A model generated the notes under the pieces. The model saw nothing but the letters and a program-made list of their open reading frames with translations, was not told where the DNA came from and did not search any database. A stretch of 64,000 nt of DNA from Diphasiastrum complanatum (Eukaryota > Streptophyta > Lycopodiopsida > Lycopodiales > Lycopodiaceae): assembly GCA_029204225.1 (NCBI GenBank), contig CM055095.1, forward strand, positions 21,681,252 to 21,745,251, read 5' to 3'. The translations under genes were made by a program, and so were the position numbers. Shown here piece after piece: positions 11,603 through 21,420 of the stretch (its first letter is position 1; each line of letters opens with the position of its first letter).

Positions 11603-12371
11603 GGGCAGGATACTGGTGTTTCACACTATTTAGATATTGCCATAATTATTACATAAAATGTGATATTTGTCAAAGGGTATGAGTGCCCGATAAAAGAATA
11701 AGACCCTTAATAACCCTGACTGCTCAGTTGCCCTTTAAAAATGGGGCATTGACTATGTGGGACCTGTGAAACCCTCTTTGATTGGGCAGCAAAACTATAT
11801 CATTGCCAATGGGCAGGTGGAAAGTACAAACAAGAAATTGGTAGACATCATTAAGAAGACGATCTCTGATGGAAAAAGAGATTGGGATTCTAAAGTTCCA
11901 GCTGTAGTATGGGCTTATAACTTAGCCTATAAAACGAGCACTGGCCAAACCCCATTTTTCTTGGTCTATGGTGTAGAGAGTGTATTGCCCATTGAGATCG
12001 AATTGGAGACACTGAGATTCTCCAAAGAACATGATTTACCATATGAGTCTGCTATTAGTGAACGGATATTGGTATTAAACAAACTGGATGAGAAGAGGTC
12101 TAGAGCCTTGTTGCAAATAGAACGAAAAAAGAAAAGGTTGAAGGAGCTCCACGATCTCAAAGCTAAGAAGTATCAGTTTCGAAAAGGACAATTGTTCCTG
12201 TTTTATGATGCTAGAAGGGAATTATTCCTTGGAAAATTAATGTCTATTTGGTTAGGTCCATATGTTCTCAAGAAAGTTTCTAAGAATAATACTGTGATTC
12301 TTAGCGACATGCATGGTAGAGATATATATACCCCCGCCAATATCAGTAAGGTAAAACCCTATTATGTATGA
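11603..12371 (+). pseudogene. pol: Element A integrase with internal core deletion
   Basis: Integrase inserts cDNA into the chromosome with a D,D-35-E core. The H2C2 finger survives across a broken frame (11560-11690: the GDATTQKVLRAGYW block and CDICQR). The core starts with WGIDYVGPVKPS, containing the first Asp, but then jumps straight to IIANGQVESTNKK, which holds the Glu. The segment with the second catalytic Asp (usually SDNGTQF) is missing, a loss of roughly 80-100 residues by comparison with the family. The C-terminal part is intact: KTSTGQTPFFLVYG, a coiled Lys/Arg-rich segment, LGPYVLKKVSKNNTVILSD and NISKVKPYYV. There is no chromodomain. Confidence 0.85.
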
Positions 12372-12871
12372 CCATGACAAATACGACCATGAAATCGACA
12401 GTGAAAGCGAATTTATGGTTTGATGGCAGTAGCCGACTTGTTGCCACCATTGGAGTGACCTTGAAATCTGAACATGGAGTCCTTATTGCCAAACTAGGAG
12501 CCTGTTTAGGTAAAAGGTTCACCTGTAACATGGCAGAAGCCAAAGCGTTATTAGCAGGAATGAAAATGGCCTTTCATAAAAAAGTGACTCATTTGACGGC
12601 TATAGGAGATTCTGCACTTATAAGCAACTTGGTTATTGGCGTGTGGGATGTGAAAATTCATGTCCTGGCCATGTACATTAGGGAGATTCAAAGCCTAATG
12701 AAGCTATTTGTTGAAATTGATATTCTACATATCAGAAGGGAATACAATCATGAAGCAGACAGACTAGCTAGTGAAGCATTTGATCACGATGACATGTTCT
12801 ACGGGGCAAACAAACACACCTCTAAAACAACAAGTGCGTTGCTCCTGCGAAAGGATCTAGTTAACGATTAG
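12368..12871 (+). CDS. Element A second RNase H, archaeal/plant type (aRNH)
   Basis: An intact 167-codon ORF for a second RNase H fold, which would degrade the RNA of RNA/DNA hybrids. Catalytic residues are in the expected order: Asp in LWFDGSS (about residue 19), Glu in NMAEAKALLAGMKMA, Asp in AIGDSALI, and the last Asp in REYNHEADRLASEAF. The N-x-x-AD-x-LA ending is typical of the aRNH captured by Tat-group plant retrotransposons, not of the gypsy RNase H. Its ATG overlaps the integrase stop as ATGA at 12368-12371, so it could be reached by stop-restart or frameshifting. The position after integrase is unusual; in many Tat elements aRNH lies between RNase H and integrase. Confidence 0.85.
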   Translation: MTMTNTTMKSTVKANLWFDGSSRLVATIGVTLKSEHGVLIAKLGACLGKRFTCNMAEAKALLAGMKMAFHKKVTHLTAIGDSALISNLVIGVWDVKIHVLAMYIREIQSLMKLFVEIDILHIRREYNHEADRLASEAFDHDDMFYGANKHTSKTTSALLLRKDLVND

Positions 12872-13178
12872 GCTGAGAATACGTTCATCTATACCATAAG
12901 AGGTATACTTAACTATGAGTTAAAGTTACTCTAGTTTATCATGTCTTTTCGTATCTAGTCGTTTCGTATGGACAACCTAGTAAAGGTTGTCCAAGATAAT
13001 GTCTTTTCCTTTAAAATGTCTTGCCCTTAATTACAAGGCAACTACTTAGGAGATATATTCCCGAAAAATGACTTATGCCTCTTTATGATTTATACTTATC
13101 CAGCTCATATCTTCATTTTCGAATATATCATGCCATATTCATGTTGATATTTAATATTTAACATTTTCGTGGCATCAC
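12794..13178 (+). repeat. Direct repeat Z, left copy
   Basis: About 385 bases beginning in the 3' end of the aRNH ORF (ATGTTCTACGGGG) and ending at CGTGGCATCACA. A second copy with a small internal deletion lies at 24089-24451 in the same orientation. The two copies flank element B. It is far too long for a target-site duplication. Confidence 0.8.
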
Positions 13179-13282
13179 ATATCCCCTTCCTCAAATGTGA
13201 AACGTCCTCATGAACATATCATCTTTATTTCGAGGAGTATTTGAGAAACATTCTTGTTCGTCAGAAATTCGTTGAGGCGAGA

Positions 13283-13357
13283 AGATATTTCTTCGTGTAT
13301 TTCGTCCTTTAGATATTTCTTCGTGTATTTCTTCCTTTAGATATTTCTTCGTCTTAG
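13283..13357. repeat. 28-bp tandem repeat, about 2.7 copies
   Basis: The unit starting AGATATTTCTTCGTGTATTT recurs at 13283, 13311 and 13339 (period 28). It lies in the 3' untranslated part of element B, downstream of the extra ORF. Confidence 0.85.
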
Positions 13358-13518
13358 AGAATATATGTGTTGCTGTTTCTTTAAATTGACTAGGTTGTTT
13401 TGAGTTGATCTTTGAATTGTTGATGAAAACTGGATTCACACTTCAAAACATCTTTAAACTTCAAAAAGTCAGCATCCCATAGAAACATCACCACGACAAA
13501 GACACGAATGAATTTTCA

Positions 13519-15963
13519 GGAATGATTCAGTTCTTCATATAACTTCTGAGCAAGCTCTAAATTCCGTTGAGCTTCGATCAAGAGCAAGTCTTCTTTCGAT
13601 TTGGTATAGTGGCCAACTGGTAAGTTGCCGAATTCTTCTAGATTAATCGGGAGTAATGTTCCATCGAACAGCTCCTGGGTTAACTTGGTATCTTCATCTA
13701 AATCACTTCATAGAGTGATTTCTTTATAGTAATGAGCTGAAAATCTGCATCGTCGAATGCGCCTACATTTGCAACCGCTTGTGGTTTGTACAGCTGAAAC
13801 TGCGACTTTGGCTTCCAAAAATGTCGCTTATTATCTTCGTTTCACAAAAATTGAAGTTTTTTGATATAGATATATTCGAGAGCATACATAGCCGAAGAGC
13901 CTATGTATAACTCTGCCGATCCGAAAGGTACGACCTGGAATTTACCCTAGATTATGCCCCAGCAAAGACATCCTTTCTGTTCGATAGTGAGCTGGGCCCA
14001 TAACCAGATAAAGTTGGCCTTCTCCCATGGTCACTTTTAGTCATCAAAGGCGATGCCTACTGCGCCTGGTAGCATCATGTAATCCACACGCCATTGCAAC
14101 TCAATATTAAAAGCATGTGAACACCATTTTCAGAAGCGATCAACAAATGCACAGAATCTGTCAGCACATACCTTCGACTGATTTCGTCGCATTTGCTTTG
14201 GCTGAGTAGATGTAGTTGCAAAATCTTGAGTTTGCAACTCAGCAGCCAGTTTCTGATCTTCCATTTGTTGCTTTTGGGTTGACAGCTCCTGTTCGAGCTG
14301 GTCAATCTTCGCGATAGCTTCCAGAAATTTTGGATGGTCTGAGGCTCCGGTGCAGGCAGGCACAGCTTGGAGTTGCTGTGTAAGTTCATCAATTCACAAC
14401 AGGGCCTACAGATAATCATCATGCGCATCGGGCCTACTGCAAAATGGGGTCGCATCACTGGAGAACTCCTTCAGCTCCACCAACTCTTCCTCGACAAGAG
14501 CCTTCGCATCCTTGAGCGGTTGTAAGAACTCGACTCGAAAATTGTCGAGCATCTGGCCTTGGAGCTATAGCTTCGTGAGATCGACAATGTTTGACCATGC
14601 GGTGGTGCTCAGGGACAAAGCAGCTTCTACCTTTAATCTTGTCATTTGTTCCTCCTGTAGATGTTTCTGGAGCACAACATTATGTTGATTTGTAGCCAAA
14701 AGTTGATGCTTCAAAAAATCATTTTGAGTCTGAAAATTGTCAGACTTGGCCTGAATCGTCTTATTCGGTCTGCTTCAAAGAATCAGCTTCCTTTATTAAA
14801 GTCTAAAGCTGTGTTTCGAGGGAACGATGTTGTTCGATCAACTTCGTGTTTTCTGATTCGAGCAAATCGATCTTCTCGAAGGACTCCTTCAGAGAGTCAA
14901 GTGATTTCCTCTCTAAGGTGATAAGCTGCATTGTGAGTTGACAGTGGTACTTGTCAAACTCATATACTTCATCCACAAGGTTCTGGTCTTTCTCAATCAT
15001 GGATCGAAACCACTGGGGCTGGTCGTCTGGTTCTTCGTCATCTGCCACATGTGCCCCAATGTCGTCTTCAGCAGCTATGTGTCCCTTGTCTAATGTATCG
15101 AACTGGGTTGCGTCATCCTCAGAGGTGGATGCGCTCGGCTGCTTCTGAGATGTGGAAGCAAATGCTGGATTTGAAGAATCCATAGCAGTAGTAGCTCCAT
15201 CGGTGTACATTGCCACAACTTCACTCTCCATAGTAGTGGTGGCTGCTACTTCGATTGCTGGTGCAGTATCAACTGGAACCGGAATAGGTATAGAAGAGAT
15301 GCTGGAAAGATCTATTGGCTTGGGAACCAACAATCTTTCTGTCAACATGGTTTTCTCTTGATCGCTCAATATGTCAAAATGAGCGCAGAGTCGAGATACA
15401 TGGGCTCCAACTCCAGAAAACTTTTGGTGCTTAATCCAGCGCAAAAAGGCTTTGTATGTGATAACGCCGAAGCACACTAGATTACCTGCAAGAGCATCTA
15501 ATATACACCCAAAATTTTGAACTGAAATGGTAGCATCCGCATCCATCAAAAAGATTGCTTGGTTTGCATATTTACAAAACAACTTGAATGTTGTATCTCG
15601 GATCATAGAAATTTTGTACCCCTTCGTGGGTACAAAATAGTTGCTTAAGAAATGGGCAGCTTCATCCACCGAATCTTTGTTAGTTGAAAGCAGCTTCCCA
15701 TCCAGAGGTAATCCGAGAGCTGTGCAAAACAGGTCTTCAGTAATAGTGAAAAATTGGCCTCGTATGTGAACTTTGAAGTCCACCTCCAAAATTGAATGGA
15801 TGGAGTTCATGAATTCAGTACGGACTTTAGAGAGGATGATAGAGGGGTCCACTTTTAAATCACCCAACCTGCATCGATCCAAAAAGAACTGAATGGATGC
15901 CAGGCGGATTCCTACGCGTGCTTTCCAAATGATATTAGAGCTCGAACCTGATGCGGAAGCCAT
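13519..15963 (-). pseudogene. Element B extra ORF (aORF) downstream of pol
   Basis: A long coding region in the same sense as pol. The likely start is the ATG at 15963 (MASASGSSS), although the frame is open from an ATG at 16137. It is continuously open to 14803, then goes on across a few stops and frameshifts to about 13519, some 810 codons in all. Order: an N-terminal globular domain (FLDRCRLGDLKVDPS, then KVHIRGQFFTITEDLFC followed by ALGLPLDGK, and FGCILDALAGNLVCFG), a Ser/Thr/Pro-rich acidic linker, a long Gln/Glu/Leu coiled coil, and a Trp-rich C-terminal segment (FNIELQWRVDYMMLPGAVG). No signal peptide or membrane helix is evident after MASASG, so it is not an obvious envelope. The RG-x6-LGLP pattern loosely recalls the putative plant transposon protein family PF20167; that is only a resemblance. 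Confidence 0.65.
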
Positions 15964-16083
15964 TGTTCGAATGTTGAATGATAGCTTTGTAGATCGCAAT
16001 AGTTCGCAAAAAGGTGCTTTGATCACAAAGAGTGAGCGCAGGAAAGCATAAACTTCACAGGTAGAAAGTGTAAAGAGAAAAAA

Positions 16084-16136
16084 TGATAAATAGCTCTGAT
16101 AAGCAGTAGCGGTGTAGAAGGGATGATGACGTGGCA
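16084..16136 (-). promoter_or_regulatory. TATA-like and bZIP boxes before the extra ORF
   Basis: On the minus strand, CTATTTATCA (16093-16084) lies about 120 bases upstream of the MASASG start. Just further upstream is TGCCACGTCA, read as TGACGTGGCA at 16127-16136 on the plus strand. This is the C/G-box hybrid bound by plant bZIP factors and contains TGACGTGG. A palindromic G-box, CACACGTGTG, lies at about 16290-16299. Inference: the extra ORF may have its own promoter. Confidence 0.45.
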
Positions 16137-16344
16137 TGGTGACTTGACATCTGTCACTTCCATTTATGGAGGACGTGCATGGCTCAGTGTTTGAAACTAT
16201 AATTTGTCAGATCGATGTTCAATGAAGGAAGACCGTTTGTAAAAATAAAAATAAAAATAAATTAAGGAAAAACAATATCTGTGAGCATACACACGTGTGA
16301 ATAATGATGATCACATGGCCATCATCTTTAATGGAGGGATACAA

Positions 16345-16625
16345 AAAGTAGGTCGAGAGATTCTCGAAAGATTCTCGAAAATATGCTAGAAAGATTCTAG
16401 AAAGTTTTGCGAAACTTTCTCGAAGGATCTTTAAAATAAATATGTATAGAAACTCAGGAAAATTTCTCGAAAATTTTAGGAATATACTAGAAAATTTCTC
16501 GAAAAACTGGAGATAATGCTAGAAAAATTCTAGAAAAATTCTTGAAAATACTTTTAAATGATATTGAAAGATTGAGAGAAGTCAAGAAAAATTCTCGAAA
16601 AATTCTAGAAAATTTCTAGAAAGAA
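16345..16625. repeat. Degenerate 11-bp array of TTCTAGAA/TTCTCGAA cores
   Basis: About a dozen units like ATTCTCGAAAA or ATTCTAGAAAG follow one another at 11-12 base steps, densest at 16355-16430 and 16575-16622. Each core (TTCnnGAA) is a palindromic half of the heat shock element pattern. Spacing between cores is 3 bases rather than the 2 of a perfect continuous element. The array lies between integrase and the extra ORF of element B. Confidence 0.75.
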
Positions 16626-16766
16626 AAGAAAAGGAAAAAAATAAAAAAAATAAAAAATAAAGAAATGTCGCAAAAAAAAAAATTAGACAAGATAAAAGAA
16701 AATTCGCGATTATTTTCAGAAAAATATTAGAAAATAATAAGAATAAATAAAAAAAAAATTTGGTCA
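16626..16766. other. A-rich spacer after element B integrase
   Basis: A-rich, low-complexity spacer with AAAAATAAA-type runs. The open frame crossing it on the minus strand is a Phe/Leu-rich artefact of A-runs. Confidence 0.6.
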
Positions 16767-17326
16767 AAGGTAGTATTTCTTCAGTTTGGACTTGTTAATA
16801 CGTGTCGGTAATAGTTCACCTTCAAGTGATTGAAGTTGTACAAAACCATTGTCAAACACCTCTATGACTTTATACGGTCCAAGCCATCGCATATGGAGTT
16901 TTCCAAGAAACTTTTGATGGCGACTGTCATATATCAACGCATAATCATCAGCTTTAAGATCACATTTTTTTATATGACTGTCATTTTTTTTTTTTGTTTC
17001 TAGATTTCCTCCGTTAGTTTTTGTGAAGTCTCTCGTGCTTCAGCTAGTTCTCCAATATTAGTCAACCTTTCGTTTATTAATTCTGCATCTGTTCGTTGAC
17101 CTTGAATACGAAAGGTTTTCACCTCGAATTCAATTGGCAAGATAGGATGCATACCATATGTAAGGAAATATGGTGTCTGTTTCGTCATGATTTTTTATGT
17201 GTTGCGATAAGCCCAGAGAACTGATGGTAGTTTCTAATTCCAATCCGTTGCATGTGCAATAATAATTTTAGTCAGGATCTTACATAAGATTCCATTAGCT
17301 CTTTTTGTCAACCTGTTTGCTTTTGG
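16767..17326 (-). pseudogene. pol: Element B integrase, C-terminal part
   Basis: Continues the integrase interrupted by the solo LTR. The block NPKANRLTKRANGILCKILT corresponds to the family's third catalytic region. The usual Glu of the LTERANG-type motif is Lys here (LTKRANG), so the enzyme would be dead. Then come HATDWN, LWAYR, MTKQTPYFLTYGMHPILP, a charged helix, and the C-terminal barrel with FLGKLHMRWLGPYKV and INKSKLKKYY near 16770. Two stops interrupt it. There is no chromodomain after the barrel. Confidence 0.85.
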
Positions 17327-17331
17327 ATTAT

Positions 17332-18164
17332 TGTGAAAAATGCAAAAATAAGCTTGGTAGAGGCCAAAAATCTTGTATATAGATAAACACACATGTGTAG
17401 AGCCTGTTCCCACGTGTGAAAATAGTGTACTTGTCATGTACCATAATCATATAGGTTGTACATATGATTTAATTCAAGTTCTAGTGGCTAAAAAGGCCAA
17501 AAACTAGTTTTCTAGACATATGACACATGGCATCAATCTATTGCTTGCATGAGCCACATCCTTTGGTTAGGTCTCACATCCCATGTGTAGAGGACAGCTC
17601 ACATGTGTGGAATAAGCTGAAGTAGACGAATTTTGACTTCTAGAAGATTTTCAAGTAGATCTCCATATAGAAGGAAAATGGACCAAAAGTGCTCAAAATA
17701 GAAGGTTTTGTCCAAGTGTCAGTTTTGCATGATGAATCATCATATGACAAAGCACCTTCACACATGTGGGATCAAAGGGATGATCAGTACCACGAGCTCC
17801 CACTTATTGTATATATAGAGCCACATTTGGCCATAATCATTGTGAGACACCAATCTTGGTTTTGGAGGCAATTTTGAGTGATTCTCTCCATTTGTCTACA
17901 TTTGTTTTGATTGTTTTGAAGTTCTATCAATGTGTACTTGATTTTCAGGCTGGAGTCCGTAGCCTGACAGGGTTTCACACGTGTGAAACCAGCAAGTACA
18001 TTTACCTTCAATAAATGATTGTTCTTGTTTGGATTTTATGTCTAGAATTGATCTAGATTGATCTTAATCTTATGTAGATTGATAGATCAAGTAAATCTAA
18101 CATCCAATCCCTCTTGAGGATCAGATTAGGATCCACTCTTGGTTCTTTTTGTACTTTTTCCACA
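17332..18164 (+). mobile_element. Solo LTR (833 bp) with 5-bp target duplication
   Basis: An insertion that cuts element B's integrase between the TTPYN and NPKAN blocks. Its ends are TGTGAAAAA and TTTTTCCACA (TG...CA, with short inverted ends), and it is flanked on both sides by ATTAT (17327-17331 and 18165-18169). A TATA box, TATATATAGAG, lies at about 17811 and AATAAA at about 18007, both on the plus strand, which gives the orientation. There is no internal coding region, so this is a solo LTR left by LTR-LTR recombination. It contains several palindromic CACATGTG/CACGTG boxes, the best being GGTTTCACACGTGTGAAACC near 17969-17988. It is unrelated to the LTRs of A and B by eye. Confidence 0.88.
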
Positions 18165-18900
18165 ATTATACGGTGTAGTTTTTCTGTGTTTGATCAGGAA
18201 ATAGGTTGCCAGCAATCGTATCGTATCATTTAGATAATGTGTTCCTCGGTCACTTACTAATTCAAGTGGACAACCATATCTTGTGATTATACTTTTGAAT
18301 AAGAACGTCGCGACAGTTTTCTCATTGTTTCGTTTCGTTGCCTCTCCTTCAACGTTCTTGGTAGCATAATCCATGGCAACTAGAATATAACGACATTTTG
18401 TATGTCGGGTAACATGTTTGATTGGACCGACAAAGTCAATCCCCCACTTCTCAAATGGTGCAAGAGGCAAGATTGGTGTCAACGGCCAATTCATTACTTT
18501 TGTAGGCTTACCAGATCTTTGGCATGGATCACATGAACGAATAAAATTTGATACATCCTTGAACATTGTTGGCCACCAATACTTGGCAGTCAATATCTTA
18601 TTAACTGTATTCTTGAAAGCAAAATGTCCGCCAACATCTTCTGAGTGTAAGGCTTTAACGACCTTTTTAATGTCTTCAGTTTCGAGACATCTTCGTAGTT
18701 GATGGTCAGCACCAAGCTTGTACAAAACATTGTTAATAATTGTATAAGGTGCTACCTTATATTGAAAAACTGTCTTTTGCTCCAAATCGTAACCATCTGG
18801 ATATATCCGATCCTTAAGATAAATAATAATATCAGAATATAACGAATTTGTAGATGAAATCTCGAATAAATGTTCGTCTAGAAAATGTTCTTCAATTTTT
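18165..18900 (-). pseudogene. pol: Element B integrase, N-terminal and core part
   Basis: Zinc finger: ALHSEDVGGHFAFKNTVNKI followed by SCDPCQRSGK (H2C2). Core: WGIDFVGPIKHV with the first catalytic Asp, KCRYILVAMDYATK, ELVSDRGTHYLND with the second Asp, and LLATYFLIKHRKTTPYN at the insertion point of the solo LTR. The frame is open through this part. The third catalytic residue lies beyond the insertion and is changed. Confidence 0.9.
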
Positions 18901-19345
18901 CTGGTGCTGAGTCGCAATAGATAATCAGCATTCGTATGATATTTTCCTTGACAAAGCTCTACTTGATAAGTAAATTCTTGCAGAAGTAGAACCCATCGAG
19001 CTATTCGTCCTGATAGATCTGGTTTATTTACAAGATACTTAAGAGCATAATGATCCACATGAAAAGTAAATGCATATCCCAACAAATAATGCCGAGATTT
19101 TTTAACAGTGAAAATCATGCCAAGTGCTTCTCTTTCTGTAGCCGAATAATTCTTCTCTGATGCACTGAGCTGTTGACTCGCATAGTAGATGGGATGATCC
19201 TTTTTCTGGTCGTCTTCTGGCTTAGACAGACGCCAATAGCAAATGCAGAAACATTCACATAACTGTGAAATAAAATAGCCCAATTGGGTGGTCTTAGAAT
19301 AGGAGCATTAATCAACCTTTGCTTAAGATCTTCGAATGCTTTCTG
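18901..19345 (-). pseudogene. pol: Element B RNase H
   Basis: Gypsy-type RNase H: HPIYYASQQLSASEKNYSAT, then EREALGMIFTVKKSRHYLLG, FTFHVDHYALKYLVNKPD, and RIARWVLLLQEFTYQVE. The Glu and the Asp of VDH are present. The first Asp region (near 19260, expected DAS-like) is damaged by a frame break. Unlike element A this domain still looks catalytic in type. Confidence 0.85.
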
Positions 19346-20424
19346 CTATTCATTCGTCCACAAGTATTCTACTTGTTTCTTCAGTAGATGTGTAAGAGAG
19401 GCAACAATAGAAGCATGATTTTGAATAAATCTCCTATAATTGCCAACATGTCCTAAGAAAGCTCTTAGTTCACGTAAATTGGTTGGTATCTGGAGATTCT
19501 TTATAAGCTCGACTTTATCTTTGTCGACTTCTATTCCTCTGTTAGATATTCTGTGTCTAAGCAATATTCCTTCTTTCATACCAAAAAAACATTTCTCTGG
19601 ATGAAGAGATAAATAAGTATCTCAACACCGTTGCAATGTTAATTTCAGCTTCTGCAGGTGTGTCTTTATATCACTGTATACACAGAAATCATCAATAAAT
19701 ATTTCGAGAAAATTTCTCAGGCAGGCAGCGAAGATTAACATCATAATTCGCTGAAAAGTTGCTGGAGCGTTACAAAGACCAAAGGGCATTTTGTTGTAGG
19801 CATAAGTGCCCCAATCCGTAATGAATGTGGTCTTTGAACGATCCTCCTTTTGCACTCCAACCTGATTATATCCAGAAAAGCCATCACAGAAACTGTAACG
19901 CTCTTGACCAACAACCTGATCTAGGATGGAATCAGTGAAAGGCAGAGAATGATGGTCCTTCCTTGTGGTAGCATTGAGTTTGCGGAAATCCTGGCATATC
20001 ATATTTTGCCATTCTTCTTCTTTGGGACGACAACAATGGGTGAAACCCATTCACTACTTAAGACGGGATAGATTATACCTAGCTTAAGGCGCTTGTTAAG
20101 TTCGTCCTTAACCATGAGAGAGTACTTAGGATTGAGACAATACTGTCTCTGTCGAATAGGTACAACATCTTCCTTAAGATCAATTCGGTGCTCTCCGAAT
20201 TCTGCAGGTATACCCTTCAAATCGTCGAGCGACCAAGCAAAAACGTCTTGATACTCCTTCAATAGTTCAGTGAATTCCACTAACTCCGATTCTCCAAGTG
20301 ACTTCAAAACATGCACAAATCTGCCAGGTGCAAGTTTAATCAGTTTAGTAGAATCTGGTAAAATGATACCTTCTGTCATACTGGCCTTGGTATGGCCATG
20401 TATTTTACGCATGGTTGACTCCAC
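19346..20424 (-). pseudogene. pol: Element B reverse transcriptase
   Basis: Two overlapping frames split by a frameshift near 20020 (WVSPIVVVPKKKNGKI ends one, WQNMICQDFRKLNATTRK starts the next). Motifs: DVFAWSLDDLKGIP, LKLGIIYPVLSSEWVSPIVV, FCDGFSGYNQVGV, GTYAYNKMPFGLCNAPATFQ, and catalytic FIDDFCVYSD, then ELRAFLGHVGNYRRFI. A stop and frame break at 19580-19620 separates palm and thumb. Confidence 0.9.
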
Positions 20425-21420
20425 AGATGTTTTTTTGTCATCAACCTAGTTCTTGTTACCAAATTTGTATTCAGATTCGTCACTCGAATCGTTAGACTCT
20501 TTCGAGTTCGTGTCTGCAACGTTAATTTCTTCATACGAAACATCCGCTTCAGCGTTGCAGGCATCGAAGAATTCTTTGTCATCAGCATTCTCATAACATT
20601 TACAGTACTGCACTTCAATATCAGATCCATTGGAAAAAATATTCAAGGCATACGAAGATTTTTTTGATGTAAAGCTGGTGTCGGACAAAGGAGTTTCACC
20701 TTCATAATTGTCACGACTCCAGGTTATGATTTGTTCTACTGGCTTACCTCGGTTATTGGTCTCACCAGTCTGAAATCTTAGCTCTCTAGATTTCCAATGT
20801 ACACTTGCGTTTGATTGATAAAGCCAGGGTCGTCCAATCAGCACAGAATAGGATGACAAACCGATTGGTTTGATAAAAATGAAATACATTGTGAATGGCT
20901 TGGCTTGAATGTAGACAGTGACATCTTTCAGTTCTCCAACAGGTTTTTGTCATGTCGAATCAGCTAACTTGATGTTTCGCTATGTCGGTTGAATGTCAGT
21001 CATCCCCAGAGCATGAGCTGTGTCTTCTGTTATTATATTTACACTGGAACCAAAGTCAATTGGCACTTTTTCGATCAGGCATCCCGCAATGGTAATATCA
21101 ATCTCAGGTGCACCAAGATCACCTAAATTGATAGACAAAACACCAGCATCTGCAGAGAAACTTTTTTCTTCTTTTTGGGTGCAGAAAGACCTTTCAGTTG
21201 CTTTCTGTAATAAGTGTTATCTACCAACAGTTGTTCAAAAGTAACGTTCAGACAAAAGGATCCAATATCAGTCACGATGTCATATTCTTTTGTCTTTGAT
21301 TTCGAGGTTGGTTTATCGATAACAGCACTAGACAATTTTGTCTTCACGATTTCTTCGTCCTCTTCCTCGAAAGTGACCACCTTTTCTGCAGCAGCTGTCT
21401 GAAGTTTAGCGTTGATGATT
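20425..21420 (-). pseudogene. Element B protease and flanking linkers
   Basis: The protease core lies around 21125-20820 on the minus strand: GDLGAPEIDITIAGCLIEKV, the active-site-like VPIDFGSSVNII (D-x-G-S type), HALGM, then SVLIGRPWLYQSNA. A stop after TDIQPT and another before the flap break it. The 20425-20800 part is an acidic, Asp/Glu/Ser-rich linker to RT. Upstream, 21380-21123 is a Lys-rich linker after gag. Confidence 0.75.

Noticed and set aside
13283..13357. Short regular repeats considered as a CRISPR-like array
   Set aside because: Contiguous tandem units without spacers, in a plant retrotransposon context.
13519..16137. Extra ORF of element B as a retroviral envelope
   Set aside because: No signal peptide, no membrane helix near the C-terminus, no furin-like site; mostly coiled coil and acidic linker.
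16582..16767. Phe/Leu-rich minus-strand ORF as a membrane peptide
   Set aside because: Produced by A-rich runs in the spacer after integrase.
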